DNA from: Hyphomicrobiales bacterium | GTDB lineage: Bacteria; Pseudomonadota; Alphaproteobacteria; Rhizobiales; Rhizobiaceae | Assembly: GCA_900466945.1 (NCBI GenBank) | Contig: UBNV01000006.1 | Location: forward strand, 310,001 to 374,000 | Length of the DNA stretch: 64,000 bases | Direction: 5' to 3' | Part shown: positions 16,482 through 24,884 of the stretch, piece by piece | Position numbering within the stretch: the stretch's first letter is position 1 | Layout: each line of letters opens with the position of its first letter | Notes under the pieces: generated by a model | What the model was told of the DNA's origin: nothing | Seen by the model: only the letters and a program-made list of their open reading frames with translations | Databases searched by the model: none | Program-made: the position numbers and the translations under genes

Positions 16482-17102
16482 ATGCGGATCGACCGGCGAA
16501 TCGTCTTCGCGGGGCTGCGCAATGCCGTGTTCGGCGGGCGGCTGTCTCAGGGGCAGGTAGAGGGCGTGGAGGCGGTGCTGACGCGCTTCTCCGCCCGCGG
16601 CTGGGCCGATCCGCGCTGGCTGGCCTATATGCTGGCGACCGCGCATCACGAGACCGGCGGGACCATGCAGGCGGTGCGCGAGACCTTCGCTGCGACTGAT
16701 GACGAGGCCGTTGCGCGGCTGGAACGGGCCTGGCGGGCGGGCAAGCTGCCCACCGTGCGGACGCCCTATTGGCGGCGCGATGCGGCCGGCCGCAGCTATT
16801 ATGGTCGCGGCCTGGTGCAGATCACCCATCGCGAGAATTATGAGAAGATGAGCCGGGTGACCGGGCTCGATCTCGTGGCGGAACCGGATCTGGCGCTCAG
16901 ACTCGACGTCGCCGCAACCATCCTGGTGGTTGGCATGACCGAGGGGCTGTTTTCGGGCGTGAGGCTTGCCGATGTCTTCGCAGGCACCAAGGCCGACTGG
17001 ACCGGAGCGCGAAAGATCGTCAACGGCACGGACCGGGCGAAGAAGATCGCGGTGACGGCGAGGGCTTTCGATGCGGCGATCCGGGCGGGACTGGTGGTAT
17101 GA
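16482..17102 (+). CDS. GH19/chitinase-like endolysin
   Basis: A 206-residue lysozyme-like enzyme. AHHETGG (near residue 52) carries the probable catalytic glutamate, and YYGRGLVQITHRENYEKM matches the conserved core of GH19-type phage endolysins. No signal peptide is seen, so export would need a holin; a holin-like protein is encoded at 35577. The expected substrate is the peptidoglycan glycan backbone. Its place within the GTA structural cluster suggests a role in cell lysis and particle release, which is inferred. Confidence 0.88.
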   Translation: MRIDRRIVFAGLRNAVFGGRLSQGQVEGVEAVLTRFSARGWADPRWLAYMLATAHHETGGTMQAVRETFAATDDEAVARLERAWRAGKLPTVRTPYWRRDAAGRSYYGRGLVQITHRENYEKMSRVTGLDLVAEPDLALRLDVAATILVVGMTEGLFSGVRLADVFAGTKADWTGARKIVNGTDRAKKIAVTARAFDAAIRAGLVV

Positions 17103-17192
17103 GCGGTTGTGTGGGCGGTGATCGAGCGCATTGAGCGACGGGCATACCGATGCTATCCGCTTTTGCGCTGCAACAGGTCTGATAGGTGCCCC

Positions 17193-17498
17193 ATGATCCG
17201 CCACATCGTCTTCTTCACGGTCAGTCCCGAGAATCTCGAGGCGGTGAGGGTGGGCTTGTCCATCCTCACCGAGATCCCGAGTGCTGCGCGGCTGGAGATC
17301 GGGACAAACGTGAAGACAGATGGGTTTCACCGGGGCATCGACCTCGTGGTCTATGGCGAGTTTGCCGACGAAGCGGCACTGGCCGCCTACAAGGCGCATC
17401 CGCTCTATGAGGAGAGCATCCGGCGTGTGAAGCCGCTGCGCGAGGAGCGGTTTGCGGCGGATTACGTGGTGGAAGAGGCGGTGACGGCGCGGGTGTGA
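17193..17498 (+). CDS. Dabb (stress-responsive alpha/beta barrel) protein
   Basis: A 101-residue Dabb-domain protein: MIRHIVFFTVSP at the start, then LEIGTNVKTDGFHRGIDLVVYGEF and AYKAHPLYEE. Such dimeric ferredoxin-like barrels have diverse or unknown roles. I chose ATG 17193, with AGGTG upstream, because the domain begins exactly there. It is not a structural GTA gene and sits as an insert between terminase and portal. Confidence 0.88.
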   Translation: MIRHIVFFTVSPENLEAVRVGLSILTEIPSAARLEIGTNVKTDGFHRGIDLVVYGEFADEAALAAYKAHPLYEESIRRVKPLREERFAADYVVEEAVTARV

Positions 17499-17502
17499 AG
17501 GG

Positions 17503-17616
17503 TCAGCGGCTCTGGCGTCGGCGCAGTAAGAGGTAAAGCCCGGCCAGGACCGACACGCCGAGCAAAAACAGCCCGGCCTGATTGAAGAAACCGCTCGTGG
17601 CGGTGATGTCCATCAT
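17503..17616 (-). CDS. 37-residue single-pass membrane protein
   Basis: A small frame starting ATGATG at 17616. It encodes MMDITATSGFFNQAGLF, a hydrophobic helix through LLGVSVLAGLYLLL, and a basic RRRQSR tail. The start overlaps the stop of the upstream 82-residue gene, which suggests translational coupling. No family recognised. Confidence 0.5.
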   Translation of the reverse strand: MMDITATSGFFNQAGLFLLGVSVLAGLYLLLRRRQSR

Positions 17617-17861
17617 GGTGCTTCCTCAAGATCCGCGAGAAATGTCCGTGCCCACAAGTGCAATGTAACGCCGAATGCCGAAAATCCCAAGACGGCAAGC
17701 GGGCTGAGCGTTCTCGGTTCGGTGACGATTGCATTGATCGTCGGGGTCAGAACGCCGATGGCGACCATGGTCGTCCCGCATGTGTTCACAAAATTCGCTG
17801 TCAGCTTTTGCGTTTCGTTTCGGATCAGAATGTTGAGACTGTCTCTTGGCGCGCCCATCAA
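17613..17861 (-). CDS. 82-residue hypothetical membrane protein
   Basis: The product has an amphipathic N-terminus (MMGAPRDSLNILIRNETQKL) and two hydrophobic segments (TTMVAIGVLTPTINAIV and LAVLGFSAFGVTLHLWA). It is followed, with a 4-base overlap, by the 37-residue membrane protein. No family is recognised. Composition is less GC-rich than the flanking portal gene. A role in membrane stress or immunity is possible but nothing in the sequence proves it. Confidence 0.5.
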   Translation of the reverse strand: MMGAPRDSLNILIRNETQKLTANFVNTCGTTMVAIGVLTPTINAIVTEPRTLSPLAVLGFSAFGVTLHLWARTFLADLEEAP

Positions 17862-17971
17862 AGCTTCCCGATGTCTGAGATCCGGATTGCAACCTTGAGA
17901 TGATGGCCGATGCCTGGCATCAAGCCAAGCGACCTGCTTCCTGATTACCCGCAGCTACAGCGAGGAACCCC

Positions 17972-19135
17972 ATGAAACTCCCCTTCCGTCTGCCCTGGGT
18001 GCAAACCCCGGATCGCAACCCCGCGCCTGACGAAAAGGCGCTGCATCCACGCCCCGGAACGGCGCTGGCCCTGATCGCCGGCGAGGGCGAGGCGCGGTGG
18101 ACGGGCAGGTCCTATGCAGCGCTTTCGCGGGAAGGCTTCATGAAGAACCCGGTGGCGCATCGCTGCGTGCGGCTGGTCTCGGAAGCGGCGGCCAGCATCG
18201 GTCTTCTCGCCTATCAGAGCGAGAATGAGCGGCCGGAGCATCCGGCGCTGGCGCTGCTGGCACGGCCGAACGGGGCGATGACCGGGGCGGATTTCCTCGA
18301 AGCGCTCTATGGCCAGCTGCTGCTCTCGGGCAATGCCTATGTCGAGGCGGTGGCCGTGGGGGCCGGTGGGGCGGCGGAGCTGCATCTGCTTCGCCCCGAC
18401 CGGGTGAGTGTGGTGACAGGTGCGGACGGCTGGCCCTCGGCCTATGATTACCGCGCCGGAACGAGCGCGCGACGGATTGCGCTGGATGGGCTCCTGCATC
18501 TGAAGCTGTTTCATCCCCTCAACGATCACGAGGGCTTTGCGCCGCTCGCGGCAGCGCAGGTGGCACTTGATCTGCACAATGCGGCGGGGCGCTGGAACAA
18601 GGCGCTGCTCGACAATTCGGCAAGGCCTTCGGGCGCGCTGGTCTATCAGCCAAAGGAGGGCGGCAATCTCACGGCCGACCAGTATCAGCGGCTGAAGGTC
18701 GAGCTCGACGAGGGCTATTCCGGCCCGATGCGAGCGGGGCGACCGCTGCTGCTCGAGGGAGGGCTCGACTGGAAGTCGATGGGGCTCTCGCCAAAGGACA
18801 TGGATTTCGTCGAAGCGAAGAATGGGGCGGCCCGGGACATCGCACTCGCCTTCGGCGTGCCGCCCATGCTGCTCGGCATTCCCGGCGACAATACCTATGC
18901 CAATTACCAGGAAGCCAACCGCGCCTTCTATCGGCTGACCGTACTGCCACTGGTGACGCGGACCGGGGCATCGCTTTCGGTGTTTCTGGGTGAGCTGACG
19001 GGTGAGGGGCTGCGGCTGGTGCCGGATCTCGACACGGTGGCGGGGCTGGCAGCGGAACGCGATGCGCTCTGGGCGAGAGTTGGCGCGGCTGGGTTTTTGA
19101 CGGATGAGGAGAAGCGGGAGGCGGTGGGGTATTGA
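17972..19135 (+). CDS. HK97-family portal protein (RcGTA gp3-like)
   Basis: A 387-residue portal subunit. Its dodecamer forms the DNA entry vertex of the capsid. Characteristic segments are NPVAHRCVRLVSEAAAS near residue 55, GNAYVEAVAVG, and near the C-terminus FGVPPMLLGIPGDNTYANYQEANRAF. Length agrees with RcGTA-type portals. A spacer of inserted genes separates it from the terminase, unlike the compact R. capsulatus cluster. Confidence 0.93.
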   Translation: MKLPFRLPWVQTPDRNPAPDEKALHPRPGTALALIAGEGEARWTGRSYAALSREGFMKNPVAHRCVRLVSEAAASIGLLAYQSENERPEHPALALLARPNGAMTGADFLEALYGQLLLSGNAYVEAVAVGAGGAAELHLLRPDRVSVVTGADGWPSAYDYRAGTSARRIALDGLLHLKLFHPLNDHEGFAPLAAAQVALDLHNAAGRWNKALLDNSARPSGALVYQPKEGGNLTADQYQRLKVELDEGYSGPMRAGRPLLLEGGLDWKSMGLSPKDMDFVEAKNGAARDIALAFGVPPMLLGIPGDNTYANYQEANRAFYRLTVLPLVTRTGASLSVFLGELTGEGLRLVPDLDTVAGLAAERDALWARVGAAGFLTDEEKREAVGY

Positions 19136-19147
19136 GGGGGGAGGCAA

Positions 19148-19852
19148 ATGATTCCGCAGAAATCAAAAGCACGGGCCGCCTACAATGACGCGGCTTTTCG
19201 AATGCTGGGAACTATGCTGACGTTGAAGCGCGTTCTCGACGTCAAAACCCCTTTTGACTTCTGTAATGCACTTTACAGCGGGCGGATGGTTTTTCTGGGA
19301 GAGGGAAACCTTAGCTTCGCCTACGCTGTCGCTAGTCGTCTCGGAGGACGTGCATCTCGTGTGATTGCAACAACGTTCGAAGAAGGCGCCGTGCATGATG
19401 ACGAAACTCAAGCAAACGCAACGAAGCTGCGATCTCTAGGCGCAAAAGTGCGTTTCGGAGTAGACGCGGGACGCTGCGACTCTGAATTCCTGCTCGGATC
19501 AGTTGATCTGGCAGTATTTCAGTTTCCGAATGTCGGTAGCAGGAGGCCGCTTTTCCGACGCAACCCCAACCATATTCTTGTGAAACGATTTCTGAAAAGC
19601 GTCCGCAATGTTCTGTCGAAAAACGGTCGGGTCGCGATTACAGTTGTAAACAGCAGTCACTATGACGGTGCATTCGCGATGGATGAAGTCGCAGCAAAGT
19701 CTGGTTTCGAGAAGCCCGTGGCGCACCCCTTCATCATGGAAGATTTTTCTGGATACAGCTATCGAAAAACGAAATTGGATGGCAAGCCAGCAATTGAGAA
19801 TGATGATGAGTTTGTTACATTTGTGTTTAAGCCGAAGGTTCTTCGCTCATAG
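19148..19852 (+). CDS. BMT5-like (DUF2431) Rossmann-fold methyltransferase
   Basis: A 234-residue protein. The SAM-binding motif reads MVFLGEGNLSFAYAVASRLGG, followed by VIATTFEE, GAKVRFGVDAGRCDSE, LAVFQFPNVGS, LVKRFLKSVRNVLSKNGRVAITVV and GFEKPVAHPF. This order matches the domain of yeast Bmt5, an rRNA uridine-N3 methyltransferase. Its substrate here is unknown. GC is clearly below that of its neighbours, pointing to acquisition. It is inserted just after the GTA portal gene and 9 bases before an AlkB-like gene, in the same orientation. Confidence 0.8.
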   Translation: MIPQKSKARAAYNDAAFRMLGTMLTLKRVLDVKTPFDFCNALYSGRMVFLGEGNLSFAYAVASRLGGRASRVIATTFEEGAVHDDETQANATKLRSLGAKVRFGVDAGRCDSEFLLGSVDLAVFQFPNVGSRRPLFRRNPNHILVKRFLKSVRNVLSKNGRVAITVVNSSHYDGAFAMDEVAAKSGFEKPVAHPFIMEDFSGYSYRKTKLDGKPAIENDDEFVTFVFKPKVLRS

Positions 19853-19861
19853 GCGTACTGC

Positions 19862-20431
19862 ATGAATGGACTATTTTCACTGCCACCCGGCGCCGGTCTC
19901 ATACCCGACTGGATCACCCCTGCGCAGGACGCCTCGCTTGCCGCCTTCCTTGATGCCGGTGAGTGGAGCGGCGAGCTCCGCCGGCGGGTGCGGCATTTCG
20001 GCTATCGTTATGACTACCGGGCGAGGAGCGCCACGCGTGACAGCCGGATCGGGCCGCTGCCGGAGACGCTGCAGGGATTGGCGGAGCGGATGGTGGCGGA
20101 GGGGCTTTTTGCCGCCGTGCCGGACCAGGTGATCGCCAACGAATATCTCCCCGGTCAGGGGATCAGTGCGCATGTGGATTGCGAGCGGTGTTTCGGCGAC
20201 GTGGTGGCTTCGCTCAGTCTGCTCTCTGGCTGCGAGATGCGGTTTGCTTGCCTTGAAACCGGAGAGATACGGGCGGTGATGTTGCCGCCGCGCTCGTTGC
20301 TGGTGCTCGCCGGACCGGCGCGGAGCAACTGGACGCATGCGATCTTGGCGCGGCAGTCTGATGCGATCGACGGCGTGCGGGTGATGCGTGGACGGCGGGT
20401 GTCGCTGACGTTTCGGACCATGCGGTTTTGA
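19862..20431 (+). CDS. AlkB-like Fe(II)/2-oxoglutarate dioxygenase
   Basis: A 189-residue dioxygenase. The iron ligands are HVD (in GISAHVDCERCFGD) and the distal His of NWTHAI; the 2-oxoglutarate-binding arginines appear in RGRRVSLTFR. ANEYLPGQGI matches the substrate-lid region of AlkB/ALKBH8-like enzymes. Such enzymes remove or hydroxylate alkyl groups on nucleic acid bases. Codon use matches the host better than does the methyltransferase upstream. Whether the target is DNA or RNA cannot be told from sequence. Confidence 0.88.
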   Translation: MNGLFSLPPGAGLIPDWITPAQDASLAAFLDAGEWSGELRRRVRHFGYRYDYRARSATRDSRIGPLPETLQGLAERMVAEGLFAAVPDQVIANEYLPGQGISAHVDCERCFGDVVASLSLLSGCEMRFACLETGEIRAVMLPPRSLLVLAGPARSNWTHAILARQSDAIDGVRVMRGRRVSLTFRTMRF

Positions 20432-20497
20432 TGGCCGGTCCCGGACCTTTCGATCCGGGACAGAGTGATGCCATTCAGCAAGACAATCTCAGACCAT

Positions 20498-21391
20498 TCA
20501 GTCCTTGCCGTCGCTGCCCGTTGACGGCGCCGGCGAGAGCAACAGTGGCGCGACAGCCAGACGGCGGCTGATCGAAGCGATCGCGGTTCGCCGCCCGCCA
20601 TGCAGCCTGTGGCCGAGATCGGTCATGGCGGCTTCGAGTTTGATGTCGCAGGCTTTTGCGCCGGTGCGGCCGTAGAAGACGTAGGCGAGCGCGATCGACA
20701 GGGTCGCCATCAGGCCGGCGGCGATCAGCACGTCGGAGAGGAAATGCGCGCCGAAAGCGATGCGGTTGAGGGCGGTCAAGGCGGCAAACAGGCTGAGCAG
20801 GACGAAGACACAGCGGCGCCAGACGATCGGCACGAAGACGGCGAGCGGGATGAGGCAGACGACGACGGCGGCCTCGCCCGAGACGAAGGAGCGGTCGTCG
20901 AAGACATCGCCGCCGAGGCCCCAGGCATGCACGAACAGATCCTGGCCGCCGAATTCGACGATGCTTCGCGGGCGCGGGCGATCGAAGAAGGGTTTGAAAA
21001 TGCCGTTCACCAGCAGTGCCGGGCCGAGCAGGAAGAGGCTGGCGAAATAGAGCGTGAAGCGCGGCGGAAAGAGCGACGGGCGTGACGGGTAGACCAGCTT
21101 CAGCACCAGGCCGAAGACGAGCACGATCGTGAGTGTCAGCGGGAAATATTGTCCGATGGCGCGGAAGGTATTGAGGGCTGTGATTCTGCCAGCGGGAAAG
21201 CCTACGCCCTCGACATAGAAGAGCCGGCTAAGCGCGATGTCGATCTGCGGAAAGGTGACGAAGACGGCAGAGAGCGTCAGCGTCACGAGCAGCGCCAGAA
21301 GCAGCGGTTTTTCCTGGACGGTGCCGCGCGGTGCGCGTGAAAGGTCCGAAACATAGGCCATGAATTTCCCCCGAAGTTCACCCGGGCGCAC
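20498..21391 (-). CDS. PAP2-family membrane phosphatase
   Basis: A 297-residue integral membrane protein with about six helices. The PAP2 motifs are KPFFDRPRPR (KX6RP), SFVSGEAA in place of the usual PSGH, and LNRIAFGAHFLSD (SRX5HX3D type). Family members remove phosphate from lipid A, phosphatidylglycerophosphate or undecaprenyl pyrophosphate on the periplasmic face. A paralogue with the same SGE variant lies at 45335-46078. It points against the surrounding GTA genes and is probably an insert. Confidence 0.85.
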   Translation of the reverse strand: MRPGELRGKFMAYVSDLSRAPRGTVQEKPLLLALLVTLTLSAVFVTFPQIDIALSRLFYVEGVGFPAGRITALNTFRAIGQYFPLTLTIVLVFGLVLKLVYPSRPSLFPPRFTLYFASLFLLGPALLVNGIFKPFFDRPRPRSIVEFGGQDLFVHAWGLGGDVFDDRSFVSGEAAVVVCLIPLAVFVPIVWRRCVFVLLSLFAALTALNRIAFGAHFLSDVLIAAGLMATLSIALAYVFYGRTGAKACDIKLEAAMTDLGHRLHGGRRTAIASISRRLAVAPLLLSPAPSTGSDGKD

Positions 21392-21700
21392 TAGAGCGAC
21401 CTTGTGTGAAGCGGTGATGAAAACTCTGCAGGGATCCGAAGTTTGATGGATGGCGGTTCGGGACGAGCCGGATCGGGAGCAGCCGAAACGTCATTTCCGG
21501 GCTCGCCGGACAGCCGGAATCACTTTCTGAGGACAGCCCGCCAAGCGATTCTTCCGACTCGCCAAACAGGCGTCACTTCATCTGGAATGTGAAGAGGCCG
21601 GGCGGCGGCGCCGGGAAAAGAAGCTGCGCCGGCCGCGGCCTTTTGGGCGGGATCGTACCGGCCGGCGCACATCCTGAAGCTAATTGCGAAAGATGAACAA
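21392..21700. other. intergenic region, no gene seen
   Basis: About 310 bases between the divergent PAP2 gene and the small GTA-cluster membrane gene. No credible ORF and no obvious repeat. It must contain the PAP2 promoter. Confidence 0.5.
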
Positions 21701-22036
21701 ATGACTGATTTCGGCCATGACGGCGGGGTGACGTCCGCGCGGTTTATCGGTGCCATCGCGGGCTCCGCGATCTCGCTGGTCTACCTGCTTCCCAAACATC
21801 GCCGCGAGGCGGCCGTGCGCTTTCTGACCGGTCTCGCCTGTGGGCTGATTTTCGGCGGGCCGACGGGAGTCTGGGGTGCTGGTCGGCTCGGGATCGAAGG
21901 GCGCCTGTCGCCGGCGGAAGTCATGCTGGCGGGGGCGACCTTGGCGTCGTTTACCGCCTGGTGGGGGCTGGGCCTGCTGGTCCGGCTGACGGGGCGTGCG
22001 GGGGACAAGGTGGGTGGCTCTCCACCATCCCCTTGA
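21701..22036 (+). CDS. small membrane protein between GTA portal and protease
   Basis: A 111-residue protein with three hydrophobic stretches (FIGAIAGSAISLVYLL, FLTGLACGLIFGGPTGV, MLAGATLASFTAWWGLGLLV). It occupies the position of the small gene between portal and protease in GTA clusters, but its sequence looks like a membrane protein of unknown function, and the match to RcGTA gp3.5 is positional only. The last residues (VGGSPPSP) are encoded by the start of a palindromic repeat. Confidence 0.6.
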   Translation: MTDFGHDGGVTSARFIGAIAGSAISLVYLLPKHRREAAVRFLTGLACGLIFGGPTGVWGAGRLGIEGRLSPAEVMLAGATLASFTAWWGLGLLVRLTGRAGDKVGGSPPSP

Positions 22037-22130
22037 GGGGGAGGGTCGGCAAGGCGCCGAAGGTTCAGCTTTAGCTTCGCTCCCCCTCATCCGCCCTTTG
22101 GGCACCGTCTCCCCGCCGGGGAGAAGAGGG
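22016..22130. repeat. mosaic palindromic repeat
   Basis: Contains TCCACCATCCCCTTGAGGGG, CCCCTCATCCGCCCTTTGGG and CTCCCCGCCGGGGAG modules. Related modules occur at 24137-24272 and 29441-29490. It overlaps the end of the preceding gene. Confidence 0.7.
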
Positions 22131-22194
22131 AGAGACCCGCAGCCTCCGGCGCCATGTCCGCCGAGACTTTGTCAACATCACGAGGAGACGAGCC

Positions 22195-22770
22195 ATGCAG
22201 GCTTTGGAAACGGCCGGTGCGCCGCGGTTTCGCTATGCCGGATTGACGCTGAAGGGGGTGGCCGGCGACGGGCGGTTTTCGGGGTATGCGAGCCTGTTCG
22301 GCGAGGTCGATCTCGGGCGGGATGCGATCGAGCCCGGCGCCTTTGCCGCGTCGCTGACAAAGCGCGGGGCGGGCGGTGTGCGCATGCTCTACCAGCATGA
22401 TCCGGCCGAGGTGATCGGCCGCTGGACTGATATCCGCGAGGACGAGCGGGGGCTCTATGTCGAGGGCAAGCTCGCGACCGACGTGGCCCGTGCTCGAGAG
22501 GTGCATGCTCTGATGAAGGCGGGCGCGCTCGACGGGCTGTCGATCGGCTTTCGCGCGGTCAAGGCGAGGGCGGAGCGCAAGACCGGCGTTCGCCGCATCC
22601 TCGAGGCGGATCTCTGGGAGATTTCGGTGGTGACCTTTCCCATGCTGCCGACCGCCAGGGTCTCCAATGTCAAGCATCAGCGGTTCTACCGCGACAAGGA
22701 AACCGAGCTCGTCCGGCTGATGCGCCGGGCGGCACGGTCGATGGCGAACAATCACTTCACGAAAGGATGA
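22195..22770 (+). CDS. HK97-family prohead protease (RcGTA gp4-like)
   Basis: A 191-residue serine protease that trims the capsid precursor during head maturation. Recognisable segments are FSGYASLFGEVDLGRDAIEPGAF, VRMLYQHDPAEVIGRW with the catalytic His, and GLSIGFRAVKA with the catalytic Ser. It is followed, with an ATGA overlap, by the major capsid gene. GAGGAGACG precedes the ATG. Confidence 0.93.
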   Translation: MQALETAGAPRFRYAGLTLKGVAGDGRFSGYASLFGEVDLGRDAIEPGAFAASLTKRGAGGVRMLYQHDPAEVIGRWTDIREDERGLYVEGKLATDVARAREVHALMKAGALDGLSIGFRAVKARAERKTGVRRILEADLWEISVVTFPMLPTARVSNVKHQRFYRDKETELVRLMRRAARSMANNHFTKG

Positions 22771-24107
22771 GCGACATGGAAGACGCGATGACGGCAGATG
22801 AGGGCAAGACGGGCGAGGTGGGTCATGTGGTGCCCGGCCTGAAGGGCGGCAGGCCCGCAAGCGGCAGGGGGGCCAAACTCGCGCCGGAGGTGAAGGCGGC
22901 ACCAGATACGGTGACATCGGCCTTCGCCGAATTCATGACGGCCTTCGAGGCGTTTAAGGAGGCCAATGACGAGCGGCTGGGCGAGATCGAGGAGAAGCTT
23001 TCAAGCGATGTCGTGACCCGCGACAAGGTAGAGCGGATCAACAAGGCGATCGACGACCAGAGCCGGCTGATCGACGAACTGGTACTGAAGAAGCGGCGAC
23101 CGCCGCTGGCGCGCGCCGGCCGGGACGAGACAGCGCTTTCCGAGCACAAGGCGGCCTTCGAGGCCTATGTGCGCCGTGGTGACGACCAGGCGCTGCGCGA
23201 CCTCGACCAGAAGGCGCTTTCGGCCGGCGTGTCCGGCGATGGCGGCTATCTCGTGCCACCGCAGGTGGACGAGGAGATCGGCCGCAGACTACGTGTGATC
23301 TCGCCAATCCGTTCGCTGGCGACGGTGCGACAGGTGTCTGGCGCTGTATTGAAGAAGCCGTTTGCGGCGACGGGCTTTGCCTCCGGCTGGGTGGCGGAGA
23401 CGGCGGCGCGAACCCAGACCGGCACGCCGGAACTGTCGGAACTCGCCTTCCCGACCATGGAGCTCTACGCCATGCCGGCGGCGACGCAAGCGCTTCTCGA
23501 CGATTCGGCCGTCGACATCGAGGCTTGGATCGCGGCGGAAGTCGACATCGCCTTTGCCGAACAGGAGGGCGAGGCCTTCGTTTCGGGCGACGGGGTTCTG
23601 AAGCCGAAGGGGTTCCTTAGCTATGATCAGGTCGAGGACGGGGCTTGGGAATGGGGCAAGATCGGCACCATCCCGACCGGAGCGGCGGGGGCTTTCGCGG
23701 CAAGCGGCGCGTCCGACGTGCTGATCAACGCGGTCTATGCACTGAAGGCCGGACACCGGCAGAACGGCACCTTCGTCATGAGCCGCCGCAGCCAGGGCGC
23801 GGTGCGCAAGCTGAAGGACGCCGACGGCAACTATCTCTGGGCGCCGCCGGCCCGCGCCGACGATCCCGCTTCGCTCATGGGTTTTCCGGTTGCCGAATCC
23901 GAGGACATGCCGGAGATCGCGGCCAATGCGACGGCGATCGCCTTTGGTGATTTCCGGGCGGGCTATCTGGTGGTCGACCGGGTGGGTGTGCGGGTGCTGC
24001 GCGATCCCTATTCGGCGAAACCTTATGTGCTGTTTTACACGACGAAGCGTGTGGGCGGCGGGGTGCAGGACTTCGAGGCGATCAAGCTGGTGAAGTTTGG
24101 GGTGTGA
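22767..24107 (+). CDS. HK97-fold major capsid protein (RcGTA gp5-like)
   Basis: A 446-residue capsid precursor. Residues up to about 130 form a charged, helical scaffolding-like region (AFKEANDERLGEIEEKL), presumably removed by the protease encoded upstream. The HK97 fold begins near DGGYLVPPQVDEEIGRRL and includes VAETAARTQTGTPELSEL, FAEQEGEAFVSGDGVLKPKG, and the C-terminal FGDFRAGYLVVDR and LRDPYSAKPYVLFYTTKRVGG. It is the most abundant component of the particle. Confidence 0.95.
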   Translation: MSDMEDAMTADEGKTGEVGHVVPGLKGGRPASGRGAKLAPEVKAAPDTVTSAFAEFMTAFEAFKEANDERLGEIEEKLSSDVVTRDKVERINKAIDDQSRLIDELVLKKRRPPLARAGRDETALSEHKAAFEAYVRRGDDQALRDLDQKALSAGVSGDGGYLVPPQVDEEIGRRLRVISPIRSLATVRQVSGAVLKKPFAATGFASGWVAETAARTQTGTPELSELAFPTMELYAMPAATQALLDDSAVDIEAWIAAEVDIAFAEQEGEAFVSGDGVLKPKGFLSYDQVEDGAWEWGKIGTIPTGAAGAFAASGASDVLINAVYALKAGHRQNGTFVMSRRSQGAVRKLKDADGNYLWAPPARADDPASLMGFPVAESEDMPEIAANATAIAFGDFRAGYLVVDRVGVRVLRDPYSAKPYVLFYTTKRVGGGVQDFEAIKLVKFGV

Positions 24108-24136
24108 GGGGCGTTAGCCCCTATACGTCCGAAATT

Positions 24137-24272
24137 GACTGATGCCCCTCATCCGGCTGCCGCCACCTATTCCCCGCAGGCGGGGAGAAGGGCGAATGCG
24201 GCCGGCGGCGGTGCCTCCTTCTCCCCGTTCACGGGGAGAAGGTGCCCGAATGGCCGATGAGGGGCCTGCTTT
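24137..24272. repeat. mosaic palindromic repeat
   Basis: The ends GCCCCTCATCCGGC and GCCGATGAGGGGC are inverted. The interior has two CTCCCCG...CGGGGAG hairpins. It lies in the gap between the capsid and connector genes. Confidence 0.75.
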
Positions 24273-24314
24273 CTCTGCAGGCATCCACATTTCCCAGATT
24301 CAAAGGAACCTCCC

Positions 24315-24884
24315 ATGGCCATCATCGAACTCACTCCACCCGTCGTGGAGCCGCTGACGCTTGTCGAGATCAGGGCGCATCTGCGGCTGGATGGCGAGGA
24401 GGAGGACGGCCTTCTCCTGGCGCTTGCCACAGTGGCGCGCGAGCATCTGGAGCGGGAGACGGGCCTGGTGCTGGCGGAAAGGAATTTCCGGCTCTGCCTC
24501 GACGACTGGCCGGCAGATGGGATCGTCACGATCGCGCGTGGTCCGGTCCGGACTGTCGCTTCGGTGACGGTTTACGACGGCGAGGGTGAGCCACAGGCGG
24601 TCGATCTCGACGGGCATCTGCTGGATGGCGAAGCGCGGCCGGCAAGGCTCTGGCTGCGCGCGGTGCCGGAGCCCGGTCGGTCGATGAATGGCATCGAGGT
24701 GGAGTTTTCGGCCGGTTTCGGCGAGAGCGGCGCGGATGTGCCGCAGACGTTGAAGCGGGCCATGCTGCTGCATGTGGCGGCGATGTTTGCAGTGAGAGGC
24801 GTGGTGGCGCCGGACGCCCAGCCGGCGGTAATGCCGCCGGGTTATGACCGGCTGATTGCGCCCTTCTGCCGGCGGGGGCTGTGA
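24315..24884 (+). CDS. head-tail connector protein (RcGTA gp6 / phiE125 gp8-like)
   Basis: A 189-residue protein. The N-terminus VEPLTLVEIRAHLRLDGEEEDGLLLALATVAREHLERETG is the hallmark of the gp6-type adaptor that docks under the portal. A VEFSAGFGESGADVPQTLKRAML stretch follows, typical of the phiE125 gp8 family. It overlaps the next gene by 4 bases, so gp6-gp8 form one translational unit. Confidence 0.9.
   Translation: MAIIELTPPVVEPLTLVEIRAHLRLDGEEEDGLLLALATVAREHLERETGLVLAERNFRLCLDDWPADGIVTIARGPVRTVASVTVYDGEGEPQAVDLDGHLLDGEARPARLWLRAVPEPGRSMNGIEVEFSAGFGESGADVPQTLKRAMLLHVAAMFAVRGVVAPDAQPAVMPPGYDRLIAPFCRRGL

Noticed and set aside
19148..20431. Restriction or BREX-like defence island at the methyltransferase
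   Set aside because: The methyltransferase is of the BMT5 type, lacks DNA methylase motifs such as DPPY or PC-ENV, and no nuclease or ATPase is adjacent.
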